Below the pieces are notes generated by a model, which saw nothing but the letters and a program-made list of their open reading frames with translations, searched no databases and was not told where the DNA came from. The position numbers and the translations under genes were made by a program. From Methanoregula sp. UBA471 (GTDB lineage: Archaea; Halobacteriota; Methanomicrobia; Methanomicrobiales; Methanospirillaceae), in NCBI GenBank assembly GCA_002495065.1, contig DADT01000002.1, positions 1-15,178 of the forward strand: 15,178 nucleotides of DNA. Direction: 5' to 3'. Of this stretch, positions 1 through 6,566 are shown piece by piece. Position 1 is the first letter of the stretch. Every line of letters begins with the position of its first letter.

Positions 1-19
1 CCAACTAGACCACGAGCCC
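1..19 (-). tRNA. tRNA gene, 5' end only (probably tRNA-Val), cut by the window edge
   Basis: Read on the minus strand, bases 19 to 1 give a 7-base acceptor strand (GGGCTCG), then TG at positions 8-9, then the start of a D-arm with the usual AGTTGG loop. This is the typical beginning of an archaeal tRNA, and the GGGC...GGTCTAGTTGG pattern is most like tRNA-Val in methanogens. The anticodon and 3' half lie outside the window, so the amino acid is a guess. An AT-rich stretch near 46-55 sits about 30 bases upstream and could be its TATA element. Confidence 0.55.
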
Positions 20-514
20 GGTCTCCTACTAATGTTTCCCTGCATCCTATTAACATTGTTGATTTCAGGTAATTCTGTGATCATAACTGAGCGAATGAGG
101 GGGTGCACAGGTTTTAATAAAGTGGAATTCCTTTTTATCCGTGACGTTTCCAGGTAGGATGCAAACATATCCCTTGGCCGGCACTCGCCGCGTCCGGAAC
201 CCCATCCCCACCCGATTTCGGTCTCCGTAACATTGCTGTATACGACCTCATCCGTTCCCGTCGGCGATCGTTCAGTTATTCCGGCCCGGTTCCGCATTTT
301 TCCGAATTATGACCTCCAAAATTCGGAGGGCGGGGGAAATGAGGTACAACCGAGTCCAAAGCAGGCTACGGTGTTACCAGAATTTCCGCAGAGGTTTTTT
401 GATGGTGAAAGCCGCTCTATCTGATGATAACATCCGGCTGGATCTTCGGGGAGTTCACTCCTTAAAAACAGGATTTCCAGAGCAAAATTAAGATGAAAGA
501 AAAAGGTCGGGGAA
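20..514. other. Intergenic region without a convincing gene
   Basis: About 495 bases separate the clipped tRNA from the end of porB. Short open frames exist here (for example 233-424 and 309-491) but they lack recognisable motifs, ribosome sites or family resemblance, so I do not call them genes. The only structure seen is an 8-base-pair inverted repeat at 301-308 and 320-327 with an 11-base loop. It has no T-run on either strand and does not look like a terminator. The porB terminator lies at the right end of the region. Confidence 0.5.
494..506 (-). terminator. Oligo-T terminator after the por operon
   Basis: On the minus strand, about ten bases after the porB stop codon, there is a T-rich run (CTTTTTCTTTC). 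Archaeal RNA polymerase terminates at such T-tracts without needing a hairpin. It is the first T-tract downstream of the last gene of the operon. Confidence 0.55.
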
Positions 515-1417
515 TTATTCCTTTTCTTTCTTAAGTTTAATATCGATGCCATATTTTTCCGCATTTTTGTCGGCCATTGCCTGTATTGCAGCAATCTCGG
601 CATCCTGCCGGGTTGGTTTGAACAGGTGGCGGAACCGTTTCTGGGTCTTCAGATAATCTTCGACCGGCTTGCGAACTACCTTCTTGACCTTCACCACCTT
701 GCCATCAACCATCTCGTAGTTGACCCAGAGCCCGGTCTCGATTGCCAGTTTTGCAACCGCGAGAGTCTGGTTTCCTTCAAAACCCCAGCCGGTACAGCAG
801 GGTGCATGGACCTGGATATAACAGGGACCTTTTGTGTTAATCGCCTTCTCAACTTTCTGCATGAGGTCTGCAGTATAGGCAATGGAGGCGGTCGCGACAT
901 AGGGTGCACCGTGGGCTGCCAGGATCTGGGGCATGTCTTTCTTAGGACGTTTGTTCCCAAACGAGCACTTACCCGCCGGGCTCGTGGTTGTACTCGCGTC
1001 GTAGGGTGTAGCTCCGGACCGCTGGATCCCGGTGTTCATGTAGGCCTCATTATCATAGCATATGTAGGTGAAATCGTGACCTCGTTCAAAGGCACCGCTT
1101 ATGCAGACCATCCCAATGTCAAAGGTTGCCCCGTCCCCTGCCATGATGACAATTTTCTCTTTCCTGCCTTGTTTTTTGAGCGCTGCATCGATCCCTGATG
1201 CAACAGCTGAAGCATTCTCAAAGAGGGAGTGGATCCACGGCACCTTCCAGGCAGTTTCAGGGTAAGGTGTAGAGAACACTTCCATGCACCCGGTTGCCGA
1301 TACAACGATAGTATCCGTTCCGGCTGCTTGTGTTACCAGTCGTGCGGCAAGTGCGGCACCACACCCGCCGCAGGCACGGTGTCCGCAGTCAAAGAGGTCA
1401 CAGGTTGTTTCAGCCAT
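515..1417 (-). CDS. porB: Pyruvate:ferredoxin oxidoreductase (pyruvate synthase) beta subunit, TPP-binding
   Basis: The beta subunit carries thiamine pyrophosphate and one 4Fe-4S cluster of the enzyme that carboxylates acetyl-CoA to pyruvate with reduced ferredoxin in the cytoplasm. The 300-residue product has the cluster cysteines C16 and C19 (CGGC), C44 and the C207-C208 pair. Its TPP/Mg motif is GDG at 94-96 with the downstream DNEAYMNTG at 122-130. The ATGCMEVFSTPYPETAW block (41-57) is typical of PorB rather than of 2-oxoglutarate enzymes. I chose the ATG at 1417 because AAAGGAGGTG stands about 7 bases upstream, inside the end of porA. The longer open frame to 1483 would overlap porA and adds unconserved residues. 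It is the last gene of the operon, one base after porA. Confidence 0.93.
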   Translation of the reverse strand: MAETTCDLFDCGHRACGGCGAALAARLVTQAAGTDTIVVSATGCMEVFSTPYPETAWKVPWIHSLFENASAVASGIDAALKKQGRKEKIVIMAGDGATFDIGMVCISGAFERGHDFTYICYDNEAYMNTGIQRSGATPYDASTTTSPAGKCSFGNKRPKKDMPQILAAHGAPYVATASIAYTADLMQKVEKAINTKGPCYIQVHAPCCTGWGFEGNQTLAVAKLAIETGLWVNYEMVDGKVVKVKKVVRKPVEDYLKTQKRFRHLFKPTRQDAEIAAIQAMADKNAEKYGIDIKLKKEKE

Positions 1418-1418
1418 G

Positions 1419-2573
1419 TCAGAGCACCTCCTTTCGCAGCCCGTAAAATATATCTCCCAGTCCCTTTTCGGAGAGTTCAACAACTGCCTTGATATCTTTT
1501 TTCCTGACGTCCCGCCCTCCGAGGCCGATAATATAATCCTTTACCGGAATGCCCGAACTATAGAGGGCATCCTTGACTTCGAGAGCAAGAGCCCCTTTTG
1601 CACCGAGGGAAATATTCTTGTCGAGAACGGCAACTCTCTTGACGTGAGCAAGAGCCTTCGCGATGTCATCCGTGGGGAACGGGCGGAAAACGCGGACCTT
1701 GAGCAGGCCGACTTTTTTACCTTCGTCACGCATCTCATCGATTGCATCCTTGGTTGTTCCGCATATGGAACCCATTGCGACAATTGCCGTGTCAGCATCT
1801 TCAAGACGGTAACCTTCGACCATTGCACTGTAATCCCTGCCGAACATGCGACCGAATTCTTTTCCTGCCGCACTGATTACCGCTTTTGATTCCTTGAGAG
1901 CACGGTCCATGTCGTATCGGAATTCATGGTAGTATTCCGGTGTCGCATACATACCAAAACTGATAGGATCAGCAGCATCGAGCCGTTCCTTGGGGGCAAA
2001 TTTCGGGAGGTACCTGTCCACATCTTCCTGGGTCAGTGTATCAATGGGCTCATAGGTATGGGAGAGGATGAACCCGTCGAAACAGACGAACGCAGGCAGG
2101 AGAACTGAGGATTCCTCTGCTACCCGGTACGCGATATAATGCAGGTCAGTGGCTTCCTGGTTATCTTCTGCGTAGAACTGGAGCCAGCCGGAATCACGCA
2201 GGGAGATGGAGTCCTGCTGGTCATTCCAGATCGAAAGGGGGGCGCCAAGTGCACGGTTGGCTATCGACATCACGATCGGAAGGCGCATTCCTGCAACATT
2301 GAAGCAGACTTCGAACATCAGGGCAAGACCCTGCGAGGTCGTCGCAGAGTATGTGCGTGAACCTGCAGCACTTGCACCGATACAGGCGGAAAGGGCAGAA
2401 AATTCATTCTCCACGGTGATATATTCGGCATCGAGCTCGCAGTTTGCCACAAAATCAGCGAGCGCCTCGACAATATGGGTCTGGGGGGTGATGGGATAGG
2501 CCGCGATCACCTGCGGGCGGCATAATTTTACTGCTCCTGCCACCCCAATGGATCCTTCAATCATCTGCAGCAT
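1419..2573 (-). CDS. porA: Pyruvate:ferredoxin oxidoreductase (pyruvate synthase) alpha subunit
   Basis: The 384-residue product begins with the pyrimidine-binding domain of 2-oxoacid:ferredoxin oxidoreductases. Visible landmarks are AAYPITPQTHIVE near residue 25, the EYITVENEFSA block near 50 and the TYSATTSQGLALM block near 75. The C-terminal half has the domain-II transketolase-like fold, with VGLLKVRVFRPFP near 290. With PorB it forms the TPP active site between the two chains. Length matches archaeal PorA (about 380-400). The ATG follows the porD stop with no gap and is preceded by an AGGAGGAG site within porD. An in-frame ATG three codons later is possible but further from that site. 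The gene order C-D-A-B and the four separate subunits are those of methanogen pyruvate synthase. Confidence 0.93.
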   Translation of the reverse strand: MLQMIEGSIGVAGAVKLCRPQVIAAYPITPQTHIVEALADFVANCELDAEYITVENEFSALSACIGASAAGSRTYSATTSQGLALMFEVCFNVAGMRLPIVMSIANRALGAPLSIWNDQQDSISLRDSGWLQFYAEDNQEATDLHYIAYRVAEESSVLLPAFVCFDGFILSHTYEPIDTLTQEDVDRYLPKFAPKERLDAADPISFGMYATPEYYHEFRYDMDRALKESKAVISAAGKEFGRMFGRDYSAMVEGYRLEDADTAIVAMGSICGTTKDAIDEMRDEGKKVGLLKVRVFRPFPTDDIAKALAHVKRVAVLDKNISLGAKGALALEVKDALYSSGIPVKDYIIGLGGRDVRKKDIKAVVELSEKGLGDIFYGLRKEVL

Positions 2574-2834
2574 CTACTTCTCCTCCTGTTTCATACCGAT
2601 CGCTTCTTTCGGGCACTCTTCCGCACAGAGTCCGCAACCCTTGCAGTAGGTGTAGTCGGGCACAAAAAATTCCTCTGCATTTTCACTGATGCAGCCTTCC
2701 GGACAAATTGTCCTGCATGTCCCGCACTTCGAACACTTTTCATTGTCAAAGACAGGTTTGAACACTCGCCATGATCCGGTTTTATTGTCGCGGGACTTTC
2801 CCGGGCGTGCCCGGCACCCGATTGCCAGTGCCAT
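2574..2834 (-). CDS. porD: Pyruvate:ferredoxin oxidoreductase delta subunit, two-[4Fe-4S] ferredoxin
   Basis: This 86-residue protein holds two classical CxxCxxCxxxC motifs: C34, C37, C40, C44 and C64, C67, C70, C74. They bind two 4Fe-4S clusters that pass electrons between ferredoxin and the PorB cluster. The N-terminal 30 residues, ending in SWRVFKPVFD, are the extension usual for PorD rather than for free ferredoxins. The ATG overlaps the porC stop by one base (TAATG), and a strong GGGAGGTG site lies just upstream, which indicates translational coupling. Length is normal for the family. Confidence 0.93.
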   Translation of the reverse strand: MALAIGCRARPGKSRDNKTGSWRVFKPVFDNEKCSKCGTCRTICPEGCISENAEEFFVPDYTYCKGCGLCAEECPKEAIGMKQEEK

Positions 2835-3388
2835 TATGCACCTCCCTTGACGGTGTTATACGCCACACGGGCTGCTTCGATGTTCTTTATCGCAAGCTCT
2901 TTGGGGAACCGGTGATTGAGTGCATTCTCCAGTGCGGAGAACTTGATTTCACCGGTTGCAGCAGCAAATGCACCCATGAGGGATGTATTGGTAATGGGCA
3001 GTCCCAGCGTCCTGAGCGCGATGGATGTGGCATCGATGGTGATAAGCTTCACCCCATCAGGGACCGAATATCCGGGTGTCTTTTCCGTATTCACGATTAC
3101 GATACCCCCCTTCTTCACACCCTGGAACACGTTCACGTCTTTGATGAGCGTGCTGTCCTGGACAATGATATAATCCGGTTCATAGACCTGGCTTCGTTTC
3201 CGGATGACCTTGTCATCGAACCGGACAAATGCCTGCACGGGTGCCCCCCGCCGCTCGACACCAAAAGCCGGGAATGCCTGGGCAAAGGCCCCTCCTTCGA
3301 ATGCGGCGACAGCAATCAATTCAGCTGCGGTGACAGATCCCTGCCCCCCGCGGCCGTGTATACGTAGTTCTCTCAAAAAAATCCCCAT
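2834..3388 (-). CDS. porC: Pyruvate:ferredoxin oxidoreductase gamma subunit
   Basis: The first gene of the operon encodes 184 residues of the gamma subunit (POR/KOR domain). The nucleotide/CoA-side motif IHGRGGQG occurs at 10-17, followed by the AFPAFGVERRGAPVQAF block characteristic of pyruvate and related 2-oxoacid:ferredoxin gamma subunits. The protein is cytoplasmic and completes the four-subunit complex with PorA, PorB and PorD. The ATG at 3388 has no ribosome binding site; the upstream bases are A/T-rich and a good TATA box is centred about 24 bases upstream. The transcript probably starts at or within a few bases of the start codon (leaderless). The downstream genes, in contrast, all have strong ribosome sites. 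Some databases call this gene porG. Confidence 0.92.
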   Translation of the reverse strand: MGIFLRELRIHGRGGQGSVTAAELIAVAAFEGGAFAQAFPAFGVERRGAPVQAFVRFDDKVIRKRSQVYEPDYIIVQDSTLIKDVNVFQGVKKGGIVIVNTEKTPGYSVPDGVKLITIDATSIALRTLGLPITNTSLMGAFAAATGEIKFSALENALNHRFPKELAIKNIEAARVAYNTVKGGA

Positions 3389-3407
3389 TATTTTTACATG
3401 ATTAATC

Positions 3408-3415
3408 GATATAAA
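3408..3415 (-). promoter_or_regulatory. TATA box of the por operon (leaderless start predicted)
   Basis: On the minus strand the sequence TTTATATC ends 20 bases before the porC ATG, with its centre about 24 bases away. Archaeal transcription usually begins 22-27 bases downstream of the TATA centre, which puts the start at the first codon. The whole promoter fits in the 28 bases between porC and the upstream gene, and its upstream edge touches that gene's stop codon. Confidence 0.6.
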
Positions 3416-3416
3416 T

Positions 3417-4289
3417 CTACAGATCTACATCAAGCCCGAGAACAGAAGTGCTCCCGCAAAAAACGTCGCGGGCGATCCTGACCAGACCGCTTGACGCGCA
3501 CCATTCATCGAAAACCGCAACATTCCGCCCCAGAAGGCTCTCAACCTCAGGTGCGATAACCGGTGCAAGCGTACCCGCAAGCGCCACGCGGGCATGGGAA
3601 TTCAGCATAAGGAGCGCGGCGCATTCCATTGCGGCAAACATGGCAACAGACCGCATGCGCTCATCTTCCGGAAGCGAAAATTTCACTCCGGCATGCTGGA
3701 AAGCCTCATTTGCTGTGCAATCTCCCGCATCGATCCGCCGGATTGCGTCCACATCGAGTGCACCGTGCAGGAGACCCGGGGCGAAAATGCACGCATCGAA
3801 AGCGCCAACCAGTTTCCCGGAAGTAACAAGCAGGGTAACGGTGTTTGAACTCACATCGGAAACAATAATATCATTTCCGATCACATGGCAGACCTCATAG
3901 GCTATCCCGATCTTTTCCGGACTCGACTGGTGGGAGTATACCTTGAAACGGGGATCGGTAGGAGATCCGCGGTGGAGTCCGGGAATGACAATGGCAGGGA
4001 TGCCGCTCTTTGCCACTTCATCAAAAACCTTTGTCCCTCCGCCGATGTGCTGTCCTGCACCGTCCTGGCTTACGAGCCCCCGGTTTTTCACGCGGGTAAT
4101 ACGGGTGATGGAAGAAATATTGTCGCCCATCGAATAACAGAGTGCAATCCCTTCAATTTCATCGAGCGGACAAATTCTCGAGAGATCCTCTATGGAAAAC
4201 TCTTTTGCAGCCTCCCGTGAGATCTTGAATTTTCCCGATTCTCCGGCAAATCGCATCGCCGTGGTGCCGTGATCGATCCCGATAAACAT
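3417..4289 (-). CDS. Methanogenesis marker protein 12 (ASKHA-like ATPase fold, function unknown)
   Basis: The 290-residue product starts FIGIDHGTTAMRF, a phosphate-1 loop of the acetate/sugar kinase-Hsp70-actin superfamily, and has glycine-rich segments such as GQHIGGGTKVFDE near 100 and IVSDVSSNTVTLL near 160. The overall pattern matches the family known as methanogenesis marker 12 (TIGR03281), found in methanogens and without an assigned reaction. I recognise it from memory of the family, not by search. I chose the ATG at 4289 because the homology starts exactly there. The longer open frame to 4460 would overlap the divergent epimerase and adds unrelated residues. No ribosome site is visible, and a TATA-like element lies about 30 bases upstream. 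It is co-directional with porCDAB, 28 bases before it. Confidence 0.82.
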   Translation of the reverse strand: MFIGIDHGTTAMRFAGESGKFKISREAAKEFSIEDLSRICPLDEIEGIALCYSMGDNISSITRITRVKNRGLVSQDGAGQHIGGGTKVFDEVAKSGIPAIVIPGLHRGSPTDPRFKVYSHQSSPEKIGIAYEVCHVIGNDIIVSDVSSNTVTLLVTSGKLVGAFDACIFAPGLLHGALDVDAIRRIDAGDCTANEAFQHAGVKFSLPEDERMRSVAMFAAMECAALLMLNSHARVALAGTLAPVIAPEVESLLGRNVAVFDEWCASSGLVRIARDVFCGSTSVLGLDVDL

Positions 4290-4328
4290 ACCAGTAATCC
4301 TATAGCATGGATAACATAATATGTAGTG
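4290..4328. promoter_or_regulatory. Compact divergent promoter region, 39 bp
   Basis: Both flanking genes must be transcribed from these 39 bases. On the plus strand, CCTATAGC at 4299-4306 is centred about 26 bases before the epimerase ATG. On the minus strand, CATATTATG at 4315-4323 is centred about 30 bases before the marker 12 ATG. Neither gene has a ribosome site. Both transcripts are therefore predicted to be leaderless or nearly so, and each TATA element lies in the space used by the other promoter. Confidence 0.5.
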
Positions 4329-5276
4329 ATGTTTGATGTCGTGACAGGTGGTGCCGGGTTTATCGGTTCGCACCTTGTTGATACGCTTGTTGCACAGGGT
4401 AACGAAGTCCTGGTGATTGATTCCCTCTGTGCCGGAAGGAAAGAGACGATAGCACGGCATATTGATTCCTGCAAAGCTCGGTTCGTTAAAAAAGATCTGC
4501 TTGACGACGGGTGGCAGGATTCAATCCAGGGCGCGGACAGGCTCTTTCATCTCGCAGCTGATCCCGACGTCCGCCAGAGTGCGGTGAACCCCGATCCGAC
4601 CATGCAGAACAATATTATGGCAACATTCAGGGTTCTTGAAGCCATGCGACGGCATAACGTCCCGGAACTGGTATTTACCTCGACATCAACGGTCTACGGC
4701 GACGCTGCCATCATCCCGACACCTGAGACGTACACTCCGCTGGAGCCGATCTCGGTATACGGTGCAAGTAAGCTTGCCTGTGAGGCGCTGATATCCGCCT
4801 ACTGCCACTCATTTGGGATGAAGGCATGGGTATTCCGGTTCGCAAACATTATCGGTTCGCGAAGTGGTCACGGTGTAATCACCGATTTTATCCAGAAACT
4901 TGAAAAAAATCCTGCCGAACTTGAGATTCTTGGTGACGGGAAGCAGACCAAATCCTATCTCGAGGTGCACGAATGCATAGCGGCAATGCTCTTTGCGGTC
5001 GGACATGCACGGGGCACGGTCAACACGTTTAATATTGGATCGGAAGACTGGATCGACGTAAAGAGCATAGCTGAGATCGTTACCGATGAGATGCATCTCC
5101 CCTCTGTGAAGTTTACATTTACCGGCGGTGAACGCGGATGGGTGGGAGACGTCCCGAGGATGCAGCTTGCTGTTGACAGGATCAAAGCCCTTCGCTGGAA
5201 GCCCCAGCTCGGCTCACGGGAGAGCATTCGCATTGCGGTCAAAGCGATGCTTGAAGAACGATTACAATCCCCATAG
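4329..5276 (+). CDS. NAD-dependent sugar-nucleotide epimerase/dehydratase (UDP-glucose 4-epimerase-like, extended SDR)
   Basis: The 315-residue protein has the N-terminal Rossmann motif GGAGFIG (7-13), a TSTSTVYG segment (117-124) supplying the active-site Ser/Thr, and the catalytic YxxxK as Y144-K148 (YGASK). These are the marks of extended short-chain dehydrogenases that act on nucleotide sugars. The closest everyday names are GalE or dTDP-glucose 4,6-dehydratase; the substrate cannot be read from the sequence. The likely role is cytoplasmic production of UDP-sugars for surface glycans or glycosylation. I chose the ATG at 4329; a GTG directly before it is in frame. No ribosome site is visible. 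Length is typical. It lies 25 bases before the next gene on the same strand, so the two may form an operon. Confidence 0.88.
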   Translation: MFDVVTGGAGFIGSHLVDTLVAQGNEVLVIDSLCAGRKETIARHIDSCKARFVKKDLLDDGWQDSIQGADRLFHLAADPDVRQSAVNPDPTMQNNIMATFRVLEAMRRHNVPELVFTSTSTVYGDAAIIPTPETYTPLEPISVYGASKLACEALISAYCHSFGMKAWVFRFANIIGSRSGHGVITDFIQKLEKNPAELEILGDGKQTKSYLEVHECIAAMLFAVGHARGTVNTFNIGSEDWIDVKSIAEIVTDEMHLPSVKFTFTGGERGWVGDVPRMQLAVDRIKALRWKPQLGSRESIRIAVKAMLEERLQSP

Positions 5277-5301
5277 CTAACCCAAAACTGCAGTGGTTCC
5301 C

Positions 5302-6453
5302 ATGAAGTATATCGTTATTCTCGGAGACGGCATGGCGGATGAGCCGCTCGTGCAGCTGGGGGGCAGGACTCCTCTCGAATATGCAAAAACACCAAATATG
5401 GACCGGATGGCACAAAATGGCGCCTGCGGGATGTTAAGGACAATTCCTGATGGCTTTGAAGCGGGAAGTGATATTGCCAATATGTCCATCCTTGGCTATG
5501 CCCCGGAGAAATACTACACCGGGAGGGGCCCGCTCGAAGCGGTGAGCATGGGAATCGGGCTTGAGTCAGGAGATGTTGCGTATCGATGTAACCTTGTGAC
5601 TGTAGAGGACGGTGTTATGGTCGATTTCTCAGCCGGTCATATCTCCAGTTCAGAGGGTTCTACATTATTCTCTTCATTGTCACAGGAGATTCCTGAAGTC
5701 ATGCTCCGGGCCGGCGTCAGCTACAGGAACCTGCTCGTCGTCCACCAGGGAACCGGATCCACTTCGACCCCACCTCACGATATCGTCGGGAAGAAGATTG
5801 CAGAATATCTGCCGGAAGGAGGTGATGCAGCCCTGCTCCTGAGGTGCATGGGGAAAAGCACGGAGGTGTTTGCCGGTCATCCGGTAAATGCAGCACGACT
5901 CAGGGCAGGGAAACGTCCCGCTACAGGGATCTGGCCGTGGAGTGGAGGGCCCAGGCCGTCCTTTCCACAGTTTGAAGAGAAGTACGGAAAGAAAGGGGGG
6001 ATGATCTCGGCTGTAGATCTTCTGAACGGAATTGCCCGGTGCGCCGGTATGGAGATAATCAGTGTTCCGGGAGCCACCGGTTATCTCGATACCGATTATG
6101 CAGCAAAAGGGCGGTATGCACTTGATGCAATCAGGCACCTTGACTTTCTCTATCTCCATATCGAAGCACCCGATGAAGCAGGACACCTTGGTGATGTTGA
6201 AGAAAAAGTTCGTGCAATCGAACGGGTGGACAGTGTTGTCGGGATGATCCTTGAAAATTTTGATGGCGTGCTGGCAGTGCTTCCTGATCATCCGACCCCG
6301 ATTAGTGTCAAGACGCACACAAGGGACCCGGTTCCCTTTGTTGTGCTTGGAAAAGGAACAGATTCGACAGAACATTTTTCAGAACGGGAAGCTGGCGAAG
6401 GTAGCTTGGGAACGAAAAGCGCAGTGGATTTCCTCAGCTTCCTTTTTTCATGA
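5302..6453 (+). CDS. Archaeal-type cofactor-independent phosphoglycerate mutase family protein (alternatively the proposed homoserine kinase)
   Basis: This 383-residue protein belongs to the alkaline-phosphatase superfamily. Metal-site and nucleophile candidates are D9 in LGDGMAD, S56 in GFEAGSDIAN, D291 and H295 in EAPDEAGHLGD, D329-H330 in LPDHPTP and H339 in KTHTRDP. In methanogens such enzymes interconvert 2- and 3-phosphoglycerate. The wording of several blocks (DGMADEPL, PGATGYLDTDYAAKG, LYLHIEAPDEAGH) resembles the sister family described as a proposed homoserine kinase (TIGR02535) more than classical ApgM. The neighbours decide little, as no threonine gene is present. The start is the ATG at 5302; an in-frame GTG at 5293 is possible. 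No ribosome site is visible 25 bases after the epimerase stop. Translation or transcription could be coupled, or a weak TATA-like CATAGC at 5272-5277 may be used. Confidence 0.8.
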   Translation: MKYIVILGDGMADEPLVQLGGRTPLEYAKTPNMDRMAQNGACGMLRTIPDGFEAGSDIANMSILGYAPEKYYTGRGPLEAVSMGIGLESGDVAYRCNLVTVEDGVMVDFSAGHISSSEGSTLFSSLSQEIPEVMLRAGVSYRNLLVVHQGTGSTSTPPHDIVGKKIAEYLPEGGDAALLLRCMGKSTEVFAGHPVNAARLRAGKRPATGIWPWSGGPRPSFPQFEEKYGKKGGMISAVDLLNGIARCAGMEIISVPGATGYLDTDYAAKGRYALDAIRHLDFLYLHIEAPDEAGHLGDVEEKVRAIERVDSVVGMILENFDGVLAVLPDHPTPISVKTHTRDPVPFVVLGKGTDSTEHFSEREAGEGSLGTKSAVDFLSFLFS

Positions 6454-6532
6454 GAAGTGCGGCATCAGACCCCTGCTTCATCATTTACTTCAGTGGGGGT
6501 AACTTTCATCATTTGCGCACAACTTACAGCGG

Positions 6533-6544
6533 ATACTATGTATT
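6533..6544 (+). promoter_or_regulatory. Possible TATA box of the recombinase gene
   Basis: The AT-rich element ATACTATGTATT is centred about 28 bases before the recombinase ATG. No ribosome site precedes that ATG, so a leaderless transcript is plausible. The element is weaker than the one before porC. The 113 bases between the preceding gene and the recombinase contain no other gene. Confidence 0.35.
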
Positions 6545-6566
6545 CTTTGACTGCTAACTATCCTCC

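Noticed and set aside
233..491. Two short overlapping plus-strand frames
   Set aside because: No ribosome site, promoter, motif or coding bias that distinguishes them from chance.
1418..1483. N-terminal extension of porB
   Set aside because: It would overlap porA by 65 bases; the internal ATG at 1417 has a strong, well-spaced ribosome site and begins the PorB homology.
515..3388. Operon as 2-oxoglutarate (kor) or 2-oxoisovalerate (vor) ferredoxin oxidoreductase
   Set aside because: The C-D-A-B gene order and the PorB block ATGCMEVFSTPYPETAW point to pyruvate synthase; Kor beta subunits have different wording there.
4290..4460. N-terminal extension of the marker 12 gene (57 extra residues)
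   Set aside because: It overlaps the first 130 bases of the divergent epimerase, lacks family resemblance, and the conserved FIGIDHGTT start coincides with the internal ATG at 4289.
6469..6501. Imperfect inverted repeat (ACCCCTG ... CAGTGGGGG) after the phosphoglycerate mutase gene as a terminator
   Set aside because: The stem needs a bulge and is not followed by a T-run, so it does not meet the usual form of a terminator.
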